64,000 bases of DNA from Chryseobacterium gwangjuense (GTDB lineage Bacteria; Bacteroidota; Bacteroidia; Flavobacteriales; Weeksellaceae): NCBI RefSeq assembly GCF_021311115.1, contig NZ_JAJTNP010000001.1, forward strand, positions 372,001 through 436,000, read 5' to 3'. Position 1 is the stretch's first letter. Every line of letters begins with the position of its first letter. The notes beneath the pieces were generated by a model. That model searched no databases, was not told the DNA's origin, and was given only the letters and a program-made list of their open reading frames with translations. Positions 7,439 to 15,608 of this stretch are shown one piece after another. A program made the translations under genes and the position numbers.

Positions 7439-8614
7439 CTAAAAACTACTTTTCAAGATTTCGGAAACTGTTTCAATTTCTTCAACGGTATTGAAATAAT
7501 GTGGTGACAGTCTTACAATTCCATTGATATTTTTATTGGTAAAATCAATTAAGGCAGAATTCTTATACGTTACAGAAAAGAAAACATTATTTTCTTTCAA
7601 CACTTTTTGAATATTTTCGAGATCTCCGTTTGGACTGCAAAACGTAATAATACTGCTCAGATTATTTCCCTGATCCCAAACCTGAAAACCTTCATTTTTT
7701 AAATTCCCTCGAAGTCTTTCGGATAGACCTTTGTTATAATGTTCAATAGCATGCATCCCAATATTATTTGCATATTTTACAGCTTCCGTAAACCCAAGCA
7801 AAGACGCATAAGAAATTTCCCAATGTTCGAATCTTTTTGCGGTTTTAAATAATTCATAATCATCATATTCAGACCAGTGAGCTCCTCTCATATCTAACAA
7901 TAAAGGAGCATAATTTTGTTCCAACATTTTATCGGAAACATATAAAAATCCTGTTCCTCTTGGTCCTCTCATGAATTTACGTCCGGTTGCCGTTAAAAAA
8001 TCACATCCGATTTTCTCGACATCCACAAACATTTGTCCGACAGACTGACAAGCATCAACCAGATACAAAACATCATATTTTTTACAGATTTTTCCTACAC
8101 CTTCAACGTTTTGGATTAACCCCGAATTTGTTGGAATATGTGTAACAGCAACCAGTTTTGGATGATGTTGTTTAATTAATTGTTCCAGATCTTCCAAATC
8201 CAGTTCATGGTCTGCAAGATTTTTTGTTCTGATGATTTTTACCTTTAATTTTTTCTGAAGTGAAATAAAGGTAATCTGGTTGGAAATATAATCGTCAATC
8301 GTGGTAATGATCACATCGCCTTCTTTAAAAACAATACTGGATAAAGCCTTTGTATAAGCATCTGTAGCACTTGTTGCAAAAGCAATATTGGAAGGTTTAC
8401 AATGAATCAGCTTTGCCGTTTCTTCATAAAAATTTTCCAACAATTCAGCATTTCTATTGGCGACTTCATAGCCTCCAAATTGCTCTTCTTGCTGTATATA
8501 ATGCAGCATTGAATCTACCACATACATCAGCATTAATGAAGATCCTGCATTATTGAGAAATATTTTGCCATCAGATAATCCTCTAATATCCTGTCGTATT
8601 ATATCTATATTCAT
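7439..8614 (-). CDS. Class V aminotransferase-fold PLP enzyme (cysteine desulfurase/EgtE-like)
   Basis: 391 residues from the ATG at 8614 (MNIDIIRQDIRGL). The frame stays open to 8800 but that would overlap tssK and a terminator, so the short start is used. Motifs: FLNNAGSSL at the N-terminus, ATSATDAYTKAL in the phosphate loop, LVDACQSVGQ with the cofactor Asp, and ATGRKFMRGPRGTGFLYV, where the lysine in GRKF is the probable Schiff-base residue. The GRKF/RGPRGTG pattern resembles the isopenicillin-N-epimerase/EgtE branch rather than IscS; no IscS-type catalytic cysteine loop is evident. The substrate is unknown. A terminator after tssK suggests it is transcribed separately from the T6SS genes. 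Confidence 0.85.
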   Translation of the reverse strand: MNIDIIRQDIRGLSDGKIFLNNAGSSLMLMYVVDSMLHYIQQEEQFGGYEVANRNAELLENFYEETAKLIHCKPSNIAFATSATDAYTKALSSIVFKEGDVIITTIDDYISNQITFISLQKKLKVKIIRTKNLADHELDLEDLEQLIKQHHPKLVAVTHIPTNSGLIQNVEGVGKICKKYDVLYLVDACQSVGQMFVDVEKIGCDFLTATGRKFMRGPRGTGFLYVSDKMLEQNYAPLLLDMRGAHWSEYDDYELFKTAKRFEHWEISYASLLGFTEAVKYANNIGMHAIEHYNKGLSERLRGNLKNEGFQVWDQGNNLSSIITFCSPNGDLENIQKVLKENNVFFSVTYKNSALIDFTNKNINGIVRLSPHYFNTVEEIETVSEILKSSF

Positions 8615-8648
8615 ATTTACTGAATGCTTTAAAACAATTTTACACAAA

Positions 8649-8675
8649 AAATCCCGAATGTATATACCGGGATTT
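8649..8675 (-). terminator. Terminator after tssK
   Basis: AAATCCCG (8649-8656) pairs with CGGGATTT (8668-8675) over a 11-base loop. Read on the minus strand the stem is followed by a U-rich run (8643-8650). It separates the T6SS operon from the aminotransferase gene. Confidence 0.7.
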
Positions 8676-8696
8676 GTTCTTTCGAGCTCTATATGG

Positions 8697-9836
8697 TTAA
8701 TCCAAAACGCTCCAGCCTCTTTTCGGGTTGGTATTGGAAGAAACTTCCTGTTCGTTGACGATAATGTTTTCTTTTCTCTGACCAATATAATCCAGCTCAC
8801 TCAGTTTGGAGAAAATAATTTCTAAACTTCTCAATAGCTGTTGAATGTACAATAAAGGTTCTCCACAATTGTGGTGGTCATAATTGGTTTCAGCTACAAT
8901 TGATAATTGGTTTAATAAAGTATGAGGTGCAATTTCACTCCATTCTAAGCTATAATTCAGCATTTCTTCCAATTCTGCAGGAACCAGAACCTGTGTAGAA
9001 TTATATAAATTAAGAGCCAGCTTCGCAAAAGATTCAATCAAAAATACTGGTGGTTGCCAAGGCGTAATATTTCTAAACTGAAAATACATATCCGCAAAAG
9101 TGGTTACCATCGTATTACACAAAAATTTTACATTCTGTGCTAATGCTGTATTCTGGTTTTTATGAGAAGCTTTCTGAATAATTTTAAAAGCATATTGCTG
9201 CAAATTACCAATTGATTTTGCAAAACCGTTGTAATAGTTAATTAATGTAGGATGACTCTGAATAGAAGTACATGGCGGAATAAAGTTTGAATCCACCTGA
9301 GCAATATTTCCTTTAAGATCAACTTTCCCTACAATTAGATAGTTTCCTCCTGAATAACTGCTATTTAGAGACGTTACCGGAAGTAATTCTATATGATAAT
9401 TCGATTGTGTATTCGGATGTCTTGGCGGAATTTCTTCAGGATCAATATCCCCAAATGGAACCTTATCAAAAGGATTTACCGAAATCAAAATATAATATTC
9501 TCCGTCTACCTGTTCTTCGTTCATTGATTTTGCCAATGACTTCACACTTACTCTCCTATCATTAAGTTCTACTCTATATCCGGCTAATGTAACAGCACTA
9601 CAATGTTTTATAACTAGCTGAACATCATTAGTTGCCGTATTATGAACATCAAAAATAGTTTTGTCGGTAAACTCGTTGGGAATGGGTAAAAGTCCGTAAT
9701 TATAATTGGTAATTCCTAATGAATTGGAGTCTCTAATGGTATCAATTAAAAAGTTATCCTGATCATTTAAATGTCTTTGGGAGACCTTCATTCCGTCTAC
9801 CCAATTGATCGCAAAATGTTTAATTGGCTGTATCAT
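8697..9836 (-). CDS. tssK: Type VI secretion system baseplate subunit TssK
   Basis: 379 residues. The N-terminus IKHFAINWVDGMKVSQRHL with GLLPIPNEF after about 50 residues is the TssK signature (W-x-DGM-x(3)-QH..., then GLLP). The middle contains YYILISVNPFDKVPFGDIDPEEIPPRHP, matching the TssK shell domain, and a helical neck/head follows. In the T6SS the TssK trimer links baseplate wedges to the membrane complex. It is shorter than the roughly 440-residue proteobacterial proteins, as expected in subtype iii. It follows tssN by 29 bases and is the last gene of the tssG-tssN-tssK operon. Cytoplasmic; no membrane segment. Confidence 0.85.
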   Translation of the reverse strand: MIQPIKHFAINWVDGMKVSQRHLNDQDNFLIDTIRDSNSLGITNYNYGLLPIPNEFTDKTIFDVHNTATNDVQLVIKHCSAVTLAGYRVELNDRRVSVKSLAKSMNEEQVDGEYYILISVNPFDKVPFGDIDPEEIPPRHPNTQSNYHIELLPVTSLNSSYSGGNYLIVGKVDLKGNIAQVDSNFIPPCTSIQSHPTLINYYNGFAKSIGNLQQYAFKIIQKASHKNQNTALAQNVKFLCNTMVTTFADMYFQFRNITPWQPPVFLIESFAKLALNLYNSTQVLVPAELEEMLNYSLEWSEIAPHTLLNQLSIVAETNYDHHNCGEPLLYIQQLLRSLEIIFSKLSELDYIGQRKENIIVNEQEVSSNTNPKRGWSVLD

Positions 9837-9865
9837 ATTAAATACTTTTATAATTTGTGTGTGTG

Positions 9866-10768
9866 TTAAGATTTTTTGGTAATTCCTTCTTCTTCATGCT
9901 GAATTACTCTTTTGCAAATAACCACTTCATTTTCTGAAATACTATTTGCTGCAATATCCTGATCGAAATTGATGTATTTTCTAAAGCTGAAAAATGACTT
10001 TTTTGTGTAAAAAATCCAATAATAAGATTCTTTCTCACTATCAGTAAGATGAATAATAGATCCAGGATTTTTATGGTTATAATCGTCTACGACTCTATAA
10101 AACCAATCCCCGAAAGTAACGCCTGTCGGTAAAGTCTTAGCTTTAATCCTGAATCGGTTGGATTCTTCCAGGTTTTTGCTCAATTCTACATTCAGTACCA
10201 TTAATCTGTCAAAATCTGCCCCTTCAAAATCAGGAAGTTTTTGATCCGGTGAATACCTCCATGTTTTATAAATATCAACCGGAATGCTGATAAACTGAAC
10301 ATAACAATAATGGAACACCATCGGAACAAGGAAGATGAAAACACTTGTCGCAGCCATTACAGGATACCCTGTTCCTCTACTCATCAAGTCAAAGATCAAT
10401 GTAAAAAGGTAACCTCCGAATAAAATGCATGTTAACGAAAGTACAGATTCAAATAATACATTCATTGAGAATGAATCAATATGCTTTTTAAAATATCTGT
10501 CTAAAAGATTAACATGAATAATCCCTAAAACGAAATAAACAATCTGAGCAATCAGATACCAATAAGGATTAAAAGAATTTCCGGCAAAGCCAAAAAAACC
10601 GGGTACAGCTATACACAAACTGCACAGAAGAACATAAATAATGATGGTTTTGATTTTGATGGCAGGCTTATTCCTTCTGATGATTCCTAAAATAATCATC
10701 ATAATTACTGCAATCAAAGGCATTAAAATATATCTTAAAAATATACCTTTTACTGAAGAGATTTCCAT
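9866..10768 (-). CDS. tssN: T6SS subtype iii membrane protein TssN
   Basis: 300 residues with about five N-terminal membrane segments (roughly residues 10-28, 40-60, 70-92, 103-127, 135-160), followed by a 140-residue soluble domain (GADFDRLMVLNVELSKNLEESNRFRIKAK..., TGVTFGDWFYRVVDDYN, SYYWIFYTKKSFF). This layout and the position between tssG and tssK match TssN, a component found only in Bacteroidetes T6SSiii and thought to serve in the membrane complex in place of the TssJLM set. The call rests on architecture and context rather than a short catalytic motif. It lies 53 bases after tssG. Confidence 0.8.
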   Translation of the reverse strand: MEISSVKGIFLRYILMPLIAVIMMIILGIIRRNKPAIKIKTIIIYVLLCSLCIAVPGFFGFAGNSFNPYWYLIAQIVYFVLGIIHVNLLDRYFKKHIDSFSMNVLFESVLSLTCILFGGYLFTLIFDLMSRGTGYPVMAATSVFIFLVPMVFHYCYVQFISIPVDIYKTWRYSPDQKLPDFEGADFDRLMVLNVELSKNLEESNRFRIKAKTLPTGVTFGDWFYRVVDDYNHKNPGSIIHLTDSEKESYYWIFYTKKSFFSFRKYINFDQDIAANSISENEVVICKRVIQHEEEGITKKS

Positions 10769-10821
10769 TTGTCTTTTTTCAATTAATAATGTATTGGTGT
10801 TTGTAAATATAGTAAATTATT

Positions 10822-11763
10822 TCAGAGGAATGTAGAGTAACCAAGGCGATTTGCATTTCTTCCATCGTCTTCCAAAGCGAAAGAATATTCCTGTTTTTCC
10901 GTGATGAAATTTTCTTTTACATCTACACTTACCGGTAAAAAATAATCATACATCGTATGAAGGATTTTCCTGAACGGACTTCCGTCAATAAACTTTTTCA
11001 TCTCAGAATACGGAATCGGTCCGATATTCACCACCCAGTTTCTTTGTCCGTCCATATGACTTCCACTCGGAATGTAAGTAACTCCCAATCTGGAATTTCC
11101 CAACAGCATCGAATCATCATTCTCTTCTATTTTATCAATAATATTAGGAGCAAAAGTAACTTCTACCGGAATTTGAAGAAAAGCGGTCATGCATCTCTCA
11201 AACCACTTTTTATCACCTCTGATCTGGTGAAAAAACGGTAAAATATAGATGAAAATATAAGCATTCTGCTTGTCAAGCATGGTCACCAAAGGCCAAAGTT
11301 CACTCACTGTATCAAGTAAAGAATCTGTATCACTGGAGATATCAAAGTCGGATTCTTTCAGCAAAGCACTGATTTCAGTAAAGAAAATCTCCAGCTCAAA
11401 CGGTTTGAAGAACTTTCTGGCATCCTCTTCTACTCTTTTTTGTTTTCGGATTTCTTTAACAACCGTTTCTACATTTTTCCTGGATGTTCCCAATGATGGC
11501 GGATGAAACAAGCCTTCAGGAAGATAATCGTAAATTCCTTCCCGATAGGTTTCTATGGTAAAAACTTCTTCATCAAACCCTAAGAAATGACTTGAAATTC
11601 CTTTTATATCTTTAAGATAAGCTCTGTCATTAATTCCCAGGCGTTCAATAAAAATATTACTTACGGCTCTCTGGTATTTTAATAAATTAACAGCCACAGC
11701 TTCAGCTTTAAAATCTGTCTGCAGCTTATTGTAATGCATATCTACAATATCATTCTCATACAT
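10822..11763 (-). CDS. tssG: T6SS baseplate subunit TssG
   Basis: 313 residues, cytoplasmic. The C-terminus NANRLGYSTFL carries the family-typical LGYSTxL ending of TssG (ImpH/VasB), and a tract with YIPSGSHMDGQRNWVVNIGPIPYSEMKKFIDG corresponds to the conserved IGPL-type segment. TssG joins two TssF and one TssE in the baseplate wedge. It is the first gene of a minus-strand operon with tssN and tssK and is divergent from the S1/P1 nuclease gene. No tssF, tssB, tssC, tssH or hcp gene lies nearby, so the rest of the apparatus must be outside the window. Confidence 0.85.
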   Translation of the reverse strand: MYENDIVDMHYNKLQTDFKAEAVAVNLLKYQRAVSNIFIERLGINDRAYLKDIKGISSHFLGFDEEVFTIETYREGIYDYLPEGLFHPPSLGTSRKNVETVVKEIRKQKRVEEDARKFFKPFELEIFFTEISALLKESDFDISSDTDSLLDTVSELWPLVTMLDKQNAYIFIYILPFFHQIRGDKKWFERCMTAFLQIPVEVTFAPNIIDKIEENDDSMLLGNSRLGVTYIPSGSHMDGQRNWVVNIGPIPYSEMKKFIDGSPFRKILHTMYDYFLPVSVDVKENFITEKQEYSFALEDDGRNANRLGYSTFL

Positions 11764-12058
11764 AGTATTTTCTGTGATTTTGGGCGTGTAAAGGTAATAT
11801 ATCTCCTATTATTGAAAAAATATTTCTTAAATAATTTCACTTTAAAAATACTAATTTAATCCCATTAAAAAGAATAATCCATGTAATTATCCGTAAAAAT
11901 ACGGTAACAAAGTGTAGAACTTCTATGTTTAAAGTTTATGTACAATTTTGAACCCACTAGAAATAAATTCACGAAATACTTATTTAGATTAAATTTTATT
12001 AACATGATCAAGCACAAGAATTCTGATATATTGTACTCCTACTTCGGAAACTGAGCCG
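11764..12058. other. Divergent intergenic region, tssG / S1-P1 nuclease
   Basis: About 300 AT-rich bases without an open frame. On the minus strand a near-consensus box TACCTTTA lies about 30 bases upstream of tssG and may be its -7 element. No RNA gene or repeat was seen. Confidence 0.4.
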
Positions 12059-12066
12059 TATCTTTG
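12059..12066 (+). promoter_or_regulatory. -7 promoter box of the S1/P1 nuclease gene
   Basis: TATCTTTG matches TAnnTTTG. A TTG at 12031-12033 is 25 bases upstream, a little far. Transcription would begin near 12073, which favours the ATG at 12089 over the one at 12077. Confidence 0.55.
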
Positions 12067-12088
12067 CACCCTGAAAATGTTATTTACA

Positions 12089-12880
12089 ATGAAAAGTATT
12101 TATTCTAAAATTCTGATTTTAGCTTTCATGGCATCTTCGCTTTATTCTTATGCGTGGGGACTGACGGGACACAGAATTATTGCAGAAATCGCAGAAAATC
12201 ATCTTTCCGGAAAGGCAAGAAGAGAAATTAAAAAAATCATGGGGAAAGAGCGCCTTGCTTATTGGGCAAACTGGCCAGATTTCATCAAATCAGATACTAC
12301 AGGTGCATGGAAAGAAGCTTCAGCTTGGCATTATGTAAACATCGATCCTCAAACAGATCTTAAAGCGTTCGAAAAAAACCTGGAAGCTCAGGCGGGACCA
12401 AGTTTATACACTCAGGTAAAAGTATTGTCTAGCCAGATAAAAGATGAAAAAACTTCTGAAAAAGACAGAAAAATAGCTTTAATTTTCCTGATTCACATCA
12501 TGGGAGATTTAGCACAGCCTTTACACGTAGGAAGAGCTGAAGATTTAGGAGGAAATAAAATAAATGTTACTTATTTTGGAGAAAAAACAAATTTACACTC
12601 AGTTTGGGACGGAAAATTAGTAGATTCTCAAAAATACAGCTATACAGAATATTCAAAATTACTGGATATCAAATCTAAGGATGAAGTGGCTAAAATTCAG
12701 TCAGGAACACTGGAAGACTGGTTGTATGATTCTCATCAGATTGCCAATAAAATCTATGCTCAAACTCCTAATGATTCAAAATTGGCGTACGATTATCAGT
12801 ATAAATTTAATGATATCATGGAAAGACAGCTTTTATACGGAGGTTTGAGATTATCGAAATTATTGAATGACCTTTTTTAA
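12089..12880 (+). CDS. S1/P1-family zinc-dependent nuclease, secreted
   Basis: 263 residues from the ATG at 12089 (MKSIYSKILILAFMASSLYSYA). The signal peptide would be cut before WGLTGHRIIAEIAE, which puts the zinc-ligating Trp at the mature N-terminus as required in this family. Other ligand motifs are present: WHYVNID, HIMGDLAQPLHVG and NLHSVWDGKLV. S1/P1 enzymes bind three zinc ions and degrade single-stranded DNA or RNA and 3' nucleotides, releasing 5' nucleotides. The protein is probably periplasmic or exported and may serve phosphate and nucleotide scavenging. The gene is monocistronic with its own -7 box and terminator. Confidence 0.92.
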   Translation: MKSIYSKILILAFMASSLYSYAWGLTGHRIIAEIAENHLSGKARREIKKIMGKERLAYWANWPDFIKSDTTGAWKEASAWHYVNIDPQTDLKAFEKNLEAQAGPSLYTQVKVLSSQIKDEKTSEKDRKIALIFLIHIMGDLAQPLHVGRAEDLGGNKINVTYFGEKTNLHSVWDGKLVDSQKYSYTEYSKLLDIKSKDEVAKIQSGTLEDWLYDSHQIANKIYAQTPNDSKLAYDYQYKFNDIMERQLLYGGLRLSKLLNDLF

Positions 12881-12930
12881 TGTTGATGGTTGATGGTCTC
12901 TAAGTTGATCGTCAAACTTAAAATAATATA

Positions 12931-12957
12931 AGCGGAACTTTGGTTTCGCTTTTTTTG
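12931..12957 (+). terminator. Terminator of the S1/P1 nuclease gene
   Basis: AGCGGAAC (12931-12938) pairs with GTTTCGCT (12943-12950), one G-U pair, followed by seven T. Confidence 0.8.
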
Positions 12958-13336
12958 TTTTTAAGCGGCAAATGATCTCAGAAGGAAAAGCATCCAAGAT
13001 TGAGTTATTTCTGAGGTTTTCTATGCATAGATTCTTAACAGAATGACAACCTCTGTGAATGTTTTTTAAAAGGATTACAACTCTAGCCCTGATTGTAGCA
13101 ATTGTTTGAGCTCATTTTCCGGATTTTGGCGGAGGCAAAGCCTCCGCCAAAATCCGGAAAATAGCGAGTGCGGAAAGCGGGATAAAGCTCCAAATAAAAT
13201 TGAATTCAAAACGTCTCAATACAATTTTCTCAACATCTACCCGAACTGACAAAATCAAAAAAATCACCGTTCTACGTCATGAAAGGCATAAATTACAACT
13301 AATTTTTCAATTTCAAATTAAATAAATATAAAATAA
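12958..13336. other. Non-coding intergenic stretch with a palindromic element
   Basis: Roughly 380 bases with no convincing frame on either strand. The only structure is the perfect hairpin at 13115-13161 with an adjoining GC-rich tail (gcgagtgcggaaagcggg, 13164-13181), which reads like part of a dispersed repeat. Confidence 0.5.
13115..13161. repeat. Perfect 22-base-arm palindrome (REP/MITE-like)
   Basis: The left arm (13115-13136, TTTTCCGGATTTTGGCGGAG plus GC) and the right arm (13140-13161) are exact reverse complements with a 3-base AAA loop. There is no T-run and it is about 235 bases past the nearest upstream gene end, so it is probably not a simple terminator. Its GC content is far above the flanks. 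Confidence 0.75.
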
Positions 13337-13365
13337 TTGAAACAAGTGTAACCTTTTTACCTTTT
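13337..13365 (+). promoter_or_regulatory. Candidate promoter of the primary sigma factor gene
   Basis: TTG at 13337-13339 and TACCTTTT at 13358-13365, 18-base spacer. The -7 box differs from TAnnTTTG only at the last base. Confidence 0.45.
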
Positions 13366-13409
13366 CATACGTATAATATATAGTAACTCTTTTTTGAGGA
13401 TAAAAATAG

Positions 13410-14276
13410 ATGAGACAATTAAAAATCACTAAGCAGGTTACCAACAGGGAAACTGCTTCATTAGACAAGTATTTGCAGGAAATTGGTAAGGTAGAACTAA
13501 TCACTGCAGACGAAGAAGTAGAATTGGCACAAAGAATTCGTGCGGGCGACAGAGCAGCATTGGAAAAACTAATCAAAGCCAACCTTCGTTTTGTGGTTTC
13601 AGTATCTAAACAGTACCAAAATCAAGGTCTTTCTTTACCCGATTTGATTAATGAAGGTAACTTAGGACTTATGAAAGCAGCAAAAAGGTATGATGAAACA
13701 AGAGGTTTCAAATTTATCTCTTACGCGGTATGGTGGATTCGTCAATCAATTTTACAAGCTTTGGCTGAACAGTCGAGAATTGTAAGATTACCTTTGAACA
13801 AAATCGGTTCCATCAATAAAATCAACAAAGCATACGCTCACCTTGAGCAGGAAAATGAAAGACCACCTTCTCCTGAAGAATTGGCCGAAGTTCTTGACAT
13901 GAGCGAGGAAGATATCAAAGAATCTATGAAAAACTCCGGAAGACACTTGTCTATGGATGCACCTTTAGTAGAAGGTGAAGATTCTAATCTTTATGATGTA
14001 TTACGTTCAGGAGAATCTCCAAGTCCGGATAAAGATTTGATGCTTGAATCTCTACAAATCGAGATCGAAAGAGCATTGAATACTTTGACTCCTAGAGAAG
14101 CTGATTTGGTAAGATTATACTTCGGATTAAACGGAAAACATCCGATGACTTTAGAAGAAATCGGAGAAACTTTCGATCTTACAAGAGAGAGAGTTCGTCA
14201 GATCAAAGAAAAAGCGATCAAGAGATTGAAACACAATACCAGAAGTAAGATTTTGAAATCTTATTTAGGTAAATAA
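13410..14276 (+). CDS. rpoD: Primary sigma factor (RpoD/SigA, Bacteroidetes type)
   Basis: 288 residues, with the short N-terminus typical of Bacteroidetes primary sigma factors (no long region 1.1). Region 1.2 is [28 protein letters not shown], region 2 includes [38 protein letters not shown] and the -7 recognition helix [14 protein letters not shown], region 3 follows, and region 4 has [14 protein letters not shown] and [27 protein letters not shown]. It directs RNA polymerase to housekeeping promoters, here expected to read TTG...TAnnTTTG, matching many boxes in this window. It is monocistronic with a strong terminator. Confidence 0.96.
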   Translation: MRQLKITKQVTNRETASLDKYLQEIGKVELITADEEVELAQRIRAGDRAALEKLIKANLRFVVSVSKQYQNQGLSLPDLINEGNLGLMKAAKRYDETRGFKFISYAVWWIRQSILQALAEQSRIVRLPLNKIGSINKINKAYAHLEQENERPPSPEELAEVLDMSEEDIKESMKNSGRHLSMDAPLVEGEDSNLYDVLRSGESPSPDKDLMLESLQIEIERALNTLTPREADLVRLYFGLNGKHPMTLEEIGETFDLTRERVRQIKEKAIKRLKHNTRSKILKSYLGK

Positions 14277-14297
14277 TTTTATCGAAATAATGTATAG

Positions 14298-14330
14298 GCG
14301 GAGTTTGATTTTCAGGCTCCGCTTTTTTTT
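14298..14330 (+). terminator. Terminator of the sigma factor gene
   Basis: GCGGAG (14298-14303) pairs with CTCCGC (14317-14322), followed by eight T. Confidence 0.88.
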
Positions 14331-14363
14331 GTAACGAAATTTAAACGAATTTAAAAAGTATAT

Positions 14364-14453
14364 TTGTCATTCTGAACGCAGCAACGCGGAGTGAAGAATC
14401 TCAATTCGCATTTCAAAAGTTTAAAGAGATTCCTCCTTCTGTCGGAATGACAA
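14364..14453. repeat. Dispersed palindromic element (TTGTCATTCTGA...TCGGAATGACAA)
   Basis: 90 bases bounded by 12-base inverted ends with one mismatch (TTGTCATTCTGA 14364-14375; TCGGAATGACAA 14442-14453). Inside lie GAAGAATCTC and GAGATTC. I know this TCATTCTGA/AAGAATCTC pattern as a common intergenic repeat in Flavobacteriia. A partial copy occurs in a coding gene at 34947-34980. The element supplies a false upstream ATG (14447) to the FAD monooxygenase frame. Confidence 0.7.
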
Positions 14454-14467
14454 CTAAAAGAAAAATA

Positions 14468-15587
14468 ATGAATTCAATTTCAATCATCGGAGCCGGAATC
14501 GGAGGTTTAACCCTCGGGAACATTCTGAAACAACATCATCTTGATTTTACGATTTACGAATCGGCACCGGAAATAAAACCGGTCGGTTCAGGAATTATGA
14601 TGGCTATCAATGCCATGCAGATTTTTGAAACATTAAGTTTAAAAGAAAAAATTGAAAAAGCAGGGAATACAATTCATGGAATTTCTATTACTGATGAAAA
14701 CTTAAAGCTTCTGTCAAAAACCAACGTTCTTGAGCTTGAAAAAAAGTACAATTCTTGTAATGTAGCGATCCACAGAGCTGATTTACAGAGAATTTTAGCT
14801 GAAAATATGGGGGTTTGAACATCTTGAATTGAATCATTCGCTAAAAACAATTCAAAAGAATGAAAATTACCTTTTAAGCTTTGAAAACGGAACTGAAATT
14901 GAGAGCCAAACAGTTTTCGGTGCAGATGGAATTCACTCAAAAATAAGAAATCAGATGTTTGGAACAGGAAATATTCGTAACACTGAACAAATGTGTTGGA
15001 GAGGTCTGGTTGAGTTTGATCTGCCTGAAAAATTTCATCAGGAAGCTATTGAAGCATGGGGGAAAGGAAAGCGTTTTGGGTTCGTTAAAATGACTGACAG
15101 AAAAATATATTGGTATGCCGTCATCAATAAAAGAATATATAAACGTTATAATAGTTTATCTGAAAATTTTCACGGCTTTCATCCATTAATCTTAGATATT
15201 ATTGATTCTACTTTACAAGAAAATATCATTCTGAATGACATTATAGACTTATCTCCCATTCCGACATGGTATTCTGAAAATCTTTGTCTGATCGGTGATG
15301 CTGCACATGCTACCACTCCCAATCTGGGACAAGGTGCTTGTCAGGCCATTGAAGATGCTTATATCATTGGAAAATTATTAGAGAAAAACAAAGACTTCAA
15401 TTTAATCTTTGAGCAGTTTCAGAAAATCAGAAGGACAAAAGTCGATCACGTGGTGAATACCAGTCTGAAAATAGGACAAATCTCCCAATGGGAAAAGGGA
15501 ACTCATCTACGAAATTTTCTCATGAGGTCAGTTCCTGAAAGGATGAATCAGCAAATGGTTGAAAGGGTGATAAAATTAGAAATGTAA
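14468..15587 (+). pseudogene. FAD-dependent monooxygenase, interrupted by a one-base frameshift
   Basis: Two adjoining frames together encode one aromatic-hydroxylase-like flavoprotein of about 372 residues. The first starts at ATG 14468 (MNSISIIGAGIGGLTLGN, Rossmann GxGxxG) and stops at 14818; the second continues from about 14814 with FEHLELNHSLKTIQ, then GADGIHSKIR and LIGDAAHATTPNLGQGACQAIEDA, the FAD ribityl/pyrophosphate motif. The break is at a run of five G (14809-14813): with four G the frame reads NMGFEHLEL without interruption. It may be a pseudogene, a sequencing error or a phase-variable tract. Relatives include TetX-, UbiH- and urate-hydroxylase-like enzymes; the substrate is unknown. 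The longer start at 14447 lies in a repeat element and is rejected. Confidence 0.85.
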
Positions 15588-15608
15588 AAATTTGCCTATT
15601 GAATGAAA

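Noticed and set aside
8615-8800. N-terminal extension of the class V aminotransferase frame
   Set aside because: It overlaps tssK and its terminator; the conserved enzyme begins at MNIDIIRQDIRGL (8614).
12958-13409. Possible small gene or RNA before the sigma factor
   Set aside because: No open frame, no conserved RNA motif; only the palindrome and a promoter are visible.
14447-14467. Upstream ATG of the FAD monooxygenase
   Set aside because: It lies inside the dispersed repeat element; MNSISIIGAGIGG at 14468 is the normal start of the Rossmann fold.
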